Shown here in pieces: positions 12,940-15,670 of a DNA stretch of 15,670 bases (positions within the stretch are counted from its first letter, which is position 1; every line of letters begins with the position of its first letter). The notes beneath the pieces were generated by a model. It saw only the letters and a list, made by a program, of their open reading frames with translations. It searched no databases and was not told the origin of the DNA. The position numbers and the translations under genes are program-made. The DNA is from DATATV01 sp035551355 (GTDB lineage Bacteria; Actinomycetota; Actinomycetes; Mycobacteriales; Pseudonocardiaceae): positions 1 to 15,670 of the forward strand of contig DASZNF010000142.1 of NCBI GenBank assembly GCA_035551355.1. The letters are read 5' to 3'.

Positions 12940-13806
12940 TCAGGAAACGGCCAGCGCCACGATGCCGGTCAGCACGATCGCCGCCCCGGCCAGCCGCCGT
13001 CCCGGATTGGGTTCGTGCAGCACCCGCCAGGCCAGGATGCCGCCGATCACGATGCTCAGTTCCCGGGCCGGGGCGACCAGCGCGACCGGGGCCAGCCGCA
13101 TGGCGTAGAGCACCAGCACGTAGGACAGCGGGGCCAGCAGCGCCACCACCAGCGCCGGGCCGCGGTGCGCCCGCCAGGTCCGGCCGACCGCCTCCCGGTG
13201 GGCCAGCGCGTAGGGCAGCAGCGCCAGCGCCTCGATCACCGAGCCGACCCCGTACTCGACCAGCGGCGGCACGCCCCAGGTGGTGACCGCGTTGCCGTCC
13301 CACAGGGTATAGGCGGCGATGGTCAGGCCAGTGGCCAGCGCGTAGCCCAGCGACGGCCGAAGCGCCCGCTTGCCGCCGGCGGTCGAGCCACCGGAGCCGA
13401 TGACGAACACCCCGCAGATCACCGCCGCCGCCCCGGCCATCGCCACCGGGGTGATCCGCTCGTGCAGCAGCAGGATGGCGAACACCACCGACAGCAGCGG
13501 CCCGGTGCCGCGGGCCAGCGGATACACCACGGACATGTCGCCCGCCGCGTAGCCGCGTTGCAGCAGCAGGAAGTAGCCGGTCTGCAGTAGCCCGCTGACC
13601 ACCCCGCCCAGCAGCCACACCGGGTGCGGCCGGTCTCCGGCCAGCAGCACGGCCAGCACGGTGACCGGGATCAGGATCACCGCCGAGGCGGCCAGATAGC
13701 TGAAGGTGAAGGTGGTGCCCGCGGCGCCGCCGCGCTTGGCGGCCAGGTTCCAGGTGGCGTGCGAGCCGGCGGCGATGAGGATCAACAGCACAGCAAGGGG
13801 ACTCAT
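12940..13806 (-). CDS. EamA-family (DMT superfamily) transporter under a ykkC-type riboswitch
   Basis: Integral membrane protein of 288 residues with two EamA repeats (about 2-137 and 152-287) and about ten hydrophobic segments, the normal DMT layout for metabolite or drug exporters. Each repeat ends in a family hallmark: YPLARGTGPLLSVVFAILLL-HE in the first, and PARELSIVIGGILAWRVLHE in the second. The ATG at 13806 has GAAGGG seven bases upstream, inside a hairpin that can form downstream of the riboswitch aptamer. The substrate is not visible from the protein. Because DMT relatives (SugE/Gdx, EmrE type) export guanidinium and often follow guanidine-I riboswitches, guanidine-related export is the leading guess. 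Other ykkC ligands would imply another substrate. lepA follows after 60 bases. Confidence 0.9.
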   Translation of the reverse strand: MSPLAVLLILIAAGSHATWNLAAKRGGAAGTTFTFSYLAASAVILIPVTVLAVLLAGDRPHPVWLLGGVVSGLLQTGYFLLLQRGYAAGDMSVVYPLARGTGPLLSVVFAILLLHERITPVAMAGAAAVICGVFVIGSGGSTAGGKRALRPSLGYALATGLTIAAYTLWDGNAVTTWGVPPLVEYGVGSVIEALALLPYALAHREAVGRTWRAHRGPALVVALLAPLSYVLVLYAMRLAPVALVAPARELSIVIGGILAWRVLHEPNPGRRLAGAAIVLTGIVALAVS

Positions 13807-13811
13807 GTGGT

Positions 13812-13852
13812 GGCCCTTCGTCCTCCGCGTACGGGCGCACGCGGACAGGGCC
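13812..13852 (-). promoter_or_regulatory. Expression-platform hairpin before the EamA start
   Basis: On the minus strand TCCGCGT (13845-13839) pairs with ACGCGGA (13830-13824) around an eight-base loop, and the flanking GGCCC (13852-13848) pairs with GGGCC (13816-13812). The outer stem takes up the GAAGGG that serves as ribosome binding site and also overlaps the 3' strand of the aptamer P1. There is no T-tract. This fits control of translation by switching between P1 and the sequestering hairpin. Confidence 0.5.
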
Positions 13853-13976
13853 CTCTTGGCTTTTGTCCCCTCAGGTGTGCGGCCGGGCTCCGTCCTGCCG
13901 CTGGTGCCGCTCGGTCCAGTCCCGGTGGCTCTGGTTGTGGGGTGTTACTGGCGAGCCGCCGACGGAACCCTAGGCA
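13850..13976 (-). ncRNA. ykkC-family riboswitch aptamer (guanidine-I class or a ykkC subtype 2 relative)
   Basis: The leader of the EamA gene carries the ykkC consensus blocks in order on the minus strand: CCTAGGGTTCCG (13974-13963), GACTGGACCGAG (13921-13910), and GGGGACAAAAGCC (13870-13858) preceded by ACACCTGAG. The helices also pair. P1 is GCCT (13975-13972) with AGGGC (13854-13850). P2 is closed by GGCTC (13957-13953) and GAGCC (13931-13927). P3 has GCGGC (13910-13906) with GCCGC (13883-13879). Known ykkC RNAs bind guanidine (subtype 1) or ppGpp, PRPP or nucleoside diphosphates (subtype 2). The stretch around ACACCTGAGG and the bases after AAAAGCC differ from the textbook guanidine-I form, so the ligand is left open. 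Confidence 0.85.
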
Positions 13977-13987
13977 CTACGTGATCG

Positions 13988-13993
13988 ACCATA
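13988..13993 (-). promoter_or_regulatory. -10 element for the riboswitch/EamA transcript
   Basis: TATGGT on the minus strand lies about 13 bases before the first conserved block of the aptamer, so transcription starting near 13981 would include the whole riboswitch. No -35 is clear. A perfect 10-base palindrome, CGAAATTTCG (13998-14007), sits just upstream, between where -35 and -10 would be, and could be an operator. Confidence 0.4.
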
Positions 13994-14033
13994 GCAGCGA
14001 AATTTCGGCTGGCGGGCTTGAAAAGATGGACCG

Positions 14034-14861
14034 GTGCCCACGATCAGACCGCTGACCACCGCCGATACCGCCGACTGTCTCGCCATGACCGCCGATCGCG
14101 GCTGGCGCTATCCGCCCGAGCGCTGGCGGTTCCTGCTGGCCAACGCCGAGGTGTTCGGGTGCGACGATCCGGCCGGCGGCCTGGCCGGGGCGGTGCTGCT
14201 GGCCCGGTACAAGCCGAAGCTGGCCGCCATCGGCACCCTGCTGGTGGCCACCCGGCACAGCCGCACGGGCCTGGGCACCCGGCTGATGCGGTACGTCCTG
14301 GAGCTGGCCGGGTCGAGCACCACGTTTCTGTACGCCACCCCGATGGGCCGTCCGCTCTACGAGAAGCTGGGCTTCCAGCCGGTACACACCGTGGCCGCCC
14401 TGACCGGCCGGTTCGCCGCCGACGACATCCCGGATGCCACCCGGGCGGCCGGTCCCGCGGACTTGGCCGCGATCACCCGGCTGGACGCCGAGGTGTTCGG
14501 CGCCGACCGGTCGGCGCTGCTGGCCGCGCTGCCCGGGTACGCCCGCCACCTGCGGGTGATGGAGTCGGCGGGCCGGATCACCGGCTTCGTGGCCGCGCTG
14601 CCCGGGGTGGACCAGACCTACGTCGGCCCGCTGGTGGCCGCCTCCGATGCGGACGCGCGGACGCTGATCACCTCGGTGGCCGGCCGGTCGGACGACCCGG
14701 TCCGGCTGGACCTGGACCGGTCGCGCGCCGGGCTGGTGCGCTGGCTCACCGAGCGCGGCCTGGCCGACGTGACCGGGCATCCGCTGATGGTGCTCGGCGA
14801 CGGTGCGCTGCCCGGCGACCGGAGCCGCCTGGTGCTGCCGCTGATGTCCGCCCTGGGCTGA
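14034..14861 (+). CDS. GNAT-family N-acetyltransferase (two GNAT-like halves)
   Basis: Acetyl-CoA-dependent N-acyltransferase fold of 275 residues. The first half (about 1-130) holds a standard GNAT domain: IRPLTTADTADCLAM at the start, LLVATRHSRTGLGTRLM as the acetyl-CoA pyrophosphate loop (R-x-x-G-x-G type), and GRPLYEKLGFQPV as the C-terminal signature. The second half (about 136-275) looks like a degenerate second domain (AAGPADLAAITRLDAEVFGADR, then ITGFVAALPG and YVGPLVA), as in double-domain GNATs whose second half shapes the acceptor pocket. The acceptor is unknown. The GTG at 14034 begins exactly where the domain begins. No good ribosome binding site precedes it, so it may be leaderless. 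It diverges from the riboswitch-EamA transcript. Confidence 0.85.
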   Translation: MPTIRPLTTADTADCLAMTADRGWRYPPERWRFLLANAEVFGCDDPAGGLAGAVLLARYKPKLAAIGTLLVATRHSRTGLGTRLMRYVLELAGSSTTFLYATPMGRPLYEKLGFQPVHTVAALTGRFAADDIPDATRAAGPADLAAITRLDAEVFGADRSALLAALPGYARHLRVMESAGRITGFVAALPGVDQTYVGPLVAASDADARTLITSVAGRSDDPVRLDLDRSRAGLVRWLTERGLADVTGHPLMVLGDGALPGDRSRLVLPLMSALG

Positions 14862-14943
14862 TGCTGTCGGGCGGTGCCGGGTCGGCGCTGACCGCCTGTT
14901 AACCTGGTATCTCACGCCGTGCGGCATTCCGTCGTGGAGGAAG

Positions 14944-14957
14944 CCTGCACACGCAGG
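14944..14957 (+). other. Small leader hairpin upstream of rpsT
   Basis: CCTGC-ACAC-GCAGG is a perfect five-base hairpin in the roughly 150-base space before rpsT. Many ribosomal proteins bind their own leader, but this stem is too small to claim that. The rest of 14862-15010 holds no convincing promoter; TAACCT at 14900-14905 is the best -10-like match. Confidence 0.25.
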
Positions 14958-15010
14958 GCCGGTGAGCGCGGCGCGAGACACACCACCGAAGATTTGAGGA
15001 GTGCGGCTGC

Positions 15011-15271
15011 ATGGCCAACATCAAGTCCCAGATCAAGCGAATCCGGACCAACGAGAAGGCCCGGCTGCGCAACAAGTCCGTCAAGTCGTCGCTCAAGACG
15101 GCGGTACGCCGGTTTCGCGAGGCAGCCGCCGCTGGTGAGAAGGACCGGGCGCTGGGCGAGCTGCAGACCGCCAGCCGCCAGCTGGACAAGGCTGTGAGCA
15201 AGGGCGTGATTCACCGCAACCAGGCGGCGAACCGCAAGTCGGCGATGGCCAAACGGGCCGGCGAGCTGTGA
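15011..15271 (+). CDS. rpsT: 30S ribosomal protein S20
   Basis: S20 binds 16S rRNA early in 30S assembly. It has 86 residues, the normal bacterial length, beginning MANIKSQIKRIRTNEKARLR with the characteristic basic first helix. Later conserved parts are LKTAVRRFREA (28-38) and the C-terminal IHRNQAANRKSAMAKRA. The ATG is preceded by GAGGAG at 14996-15001, nine bases upstream. It converges on holA, the conserved actinobacterial arrangement. The two stop codons lie in mirror positions of one hairpin. Confidence 0.98.
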   Translation: MANIKSQIKRIRTNEKARLRNKSVKSSLKTAVRRFREAAAAGEKDRALGELQTASRQLDKAVSKGVIHRNQAANRKSAMAKRAGEL

Positions 15272-15297
15272 GGCCGCTCGGCGGCACGCTGGCCTCA
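15269..15297. terminator. Two-way hairpin containing both convergent stop codons (rpsT/holA)
   Basis: TGAGGCC (15269-15275) and GGCCTCA (15291-15297) are perfect inverted copies with a 15-base loop. The first three bases are the rpsT stop TGA, and the last three, read on the other strand, are the holA stop TGA. The symmetric hairpin would appear in both transcripts. No T-tract follows, as is common in high-GC genomes. Confidence 0.6.
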
Positions 15298-15670
15298 GTT
15301 CCGCCGAGCAGCGCATAGCTCAAGCACTACCCGTTCCAGCGCATAGTCGGCGTCCGCAGCCACCCCTTTGACGTCGGCGTTGACGCCTGCCACCAGCTGG
15401 ATCGCGTGGGCGAGCCCGTCGCGTTCCCAGCCACGGGCCTGCGCCATCGCCTTCTTGACCTTCCACGGTGGCAGGCCCAGCGCACTGGCCAGCCGGTAGG
15501 GGTCGGCACGACCCGCGGCACTCACCCTGGCGACTGTGCGCACCGCGTCGGCCAACGCGTCAGCGATCAGGACGTGCGGCACACCCAGCTGCATCGCCCA
15601 GCGCAATGTCTCCAGCGCGCCGGCCCGGTCGCCGGTCATCACCTTCTCCGCGACCAAGAAACCGGTCACC
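15295..15670 (-). CDS. holA: DNA polymerase III delta subunit, C-terminal part (partial)
   Basis: HolA is the clamp-loader subunit that opens the beta sliding clamp. Only the C-terminal roughly 125 residues are in the window; the gene continues past the right end. The visible part matches the helical collar domain of delta: LETLRWAMQLGVPHVLIADA, then DPYRLASALGLPPWKVKKAM with the conserved LG-x-P-W-K segment, and LVAGVNADVKGVAADADYAL at the C-terminus. Position next to rpsT is the standard actinobacterial order. The stop TGA is inside the shared hairpin at 15269-15297. The ATP-sensing N-terminal domain lies outside the window and cannot be judged. Confidence 0.93.
   Translation of the reverse strand, partial: VTGFLVAEKVMTGDRAGALETLRWAMQLGVPHVLIADALADAVRTVARVSAAGRADPYRLASALGLPPWKVKKAMAQARGWERDGLAHAIQLVAGVNADVKGVAADADYALERVVLELCAARRN

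Noticed and set aside
13624..14055. Open frame on + across the EamA 5' end and the leader (143 codons)
   Set aside because: It is antisense to the EamA gene and to the riboswitch, and its residues resemble no protein; the RNA explanation accounts for the conserved sequence blocks.
1..15670. Mobile element, prophage or genomic-island borders
   Set aside because: No transposase, integrase, tRNA target or long terminal repeats are visible, and GC content and codon use look even; the repeats found are local duplications of neighbouring genes.

Overview
The window comes from a high-GC actinobacterium, most likely a Pseudonocardiales or Streptomyces-type actinomycete. The reasons are very GC-rich codon third positions, frequent GTG starts, ATGA/GTGA gene overlaps, several apparently leaderless starts, the holA / rpsT / lepA neighbourhood, and an RNase Sa-type ribonuclease next to a barstar. 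No rRNA, tRNA, insertion sequence, integrase or CRISPR array is visible. No gene-free gap exceeds 300 bases; the longest is the leader between the EamA gene and the GNAT gene (about 227 bases), and it is filled mostly by a riboswitch.

Layout. (1) 1-5203, all on +: a sulfur-assimilation operon holding the end of cysD, then cysN, an ABC importer of the sulfonate/nitrate/taurine type (lipoprotein, ATPase, permease) and a sirohydrochlorin chelatase for siroheme synthesis. Together these import a sulfur source, activate sulfate to APS and supply the cofactor of sulfite reductase. (2) 5294-8276: a class III (LigB/DODA-type) dioxygenase on -, a nitronate monooxygenase on + and a quinone-oxidoreductase-type MDR enzyme on -. 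A MarR-box-like palindrome lies in the divergent promoter region of the first two. (3) 8369-9392, on +: a three-gene overlapping cassette of a small membrane protein, a membrane-anchored or secreted RNase Sa-like guanyl ribonuclease, and its probable barstar-family inhibitor. (4) 9481-10851, on -: an enoyl-CoA hydratase family enzyme and a small secreted four-cysteine protein. (5) 11032-13806, on -: lepA (EF4), preceded by an EamA/DMT transporter whose leader carries a strong ykkC-class riboswitch candidate. (6) 14034-15670: a tandem-GNAT acetyltransferase and rpsT on +, then the 3' part of holA on -, with a shared hairpin at the convergent stops.

The most notable signals are these. The EamA transporter has a ykkC-family aptamer with P1, P2 and P3 pairings that can be traced by eye; its ligand is undecided. 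A 63-bp inverted duplicate of an internal piece of the enoyl-CoA hydratase gene starts at the base after the barstar stop codon. Two other convergent gene junctions hold tandem repeats (about 37 bp x3 and 20 bp x4) that run into the stop codons, so three gene-end junctions in 4.3 kb show duplication scars. The RNase has all catalytic residues of RNase Sa but has lost every cysteine and gained an N-terminal membrane segment.
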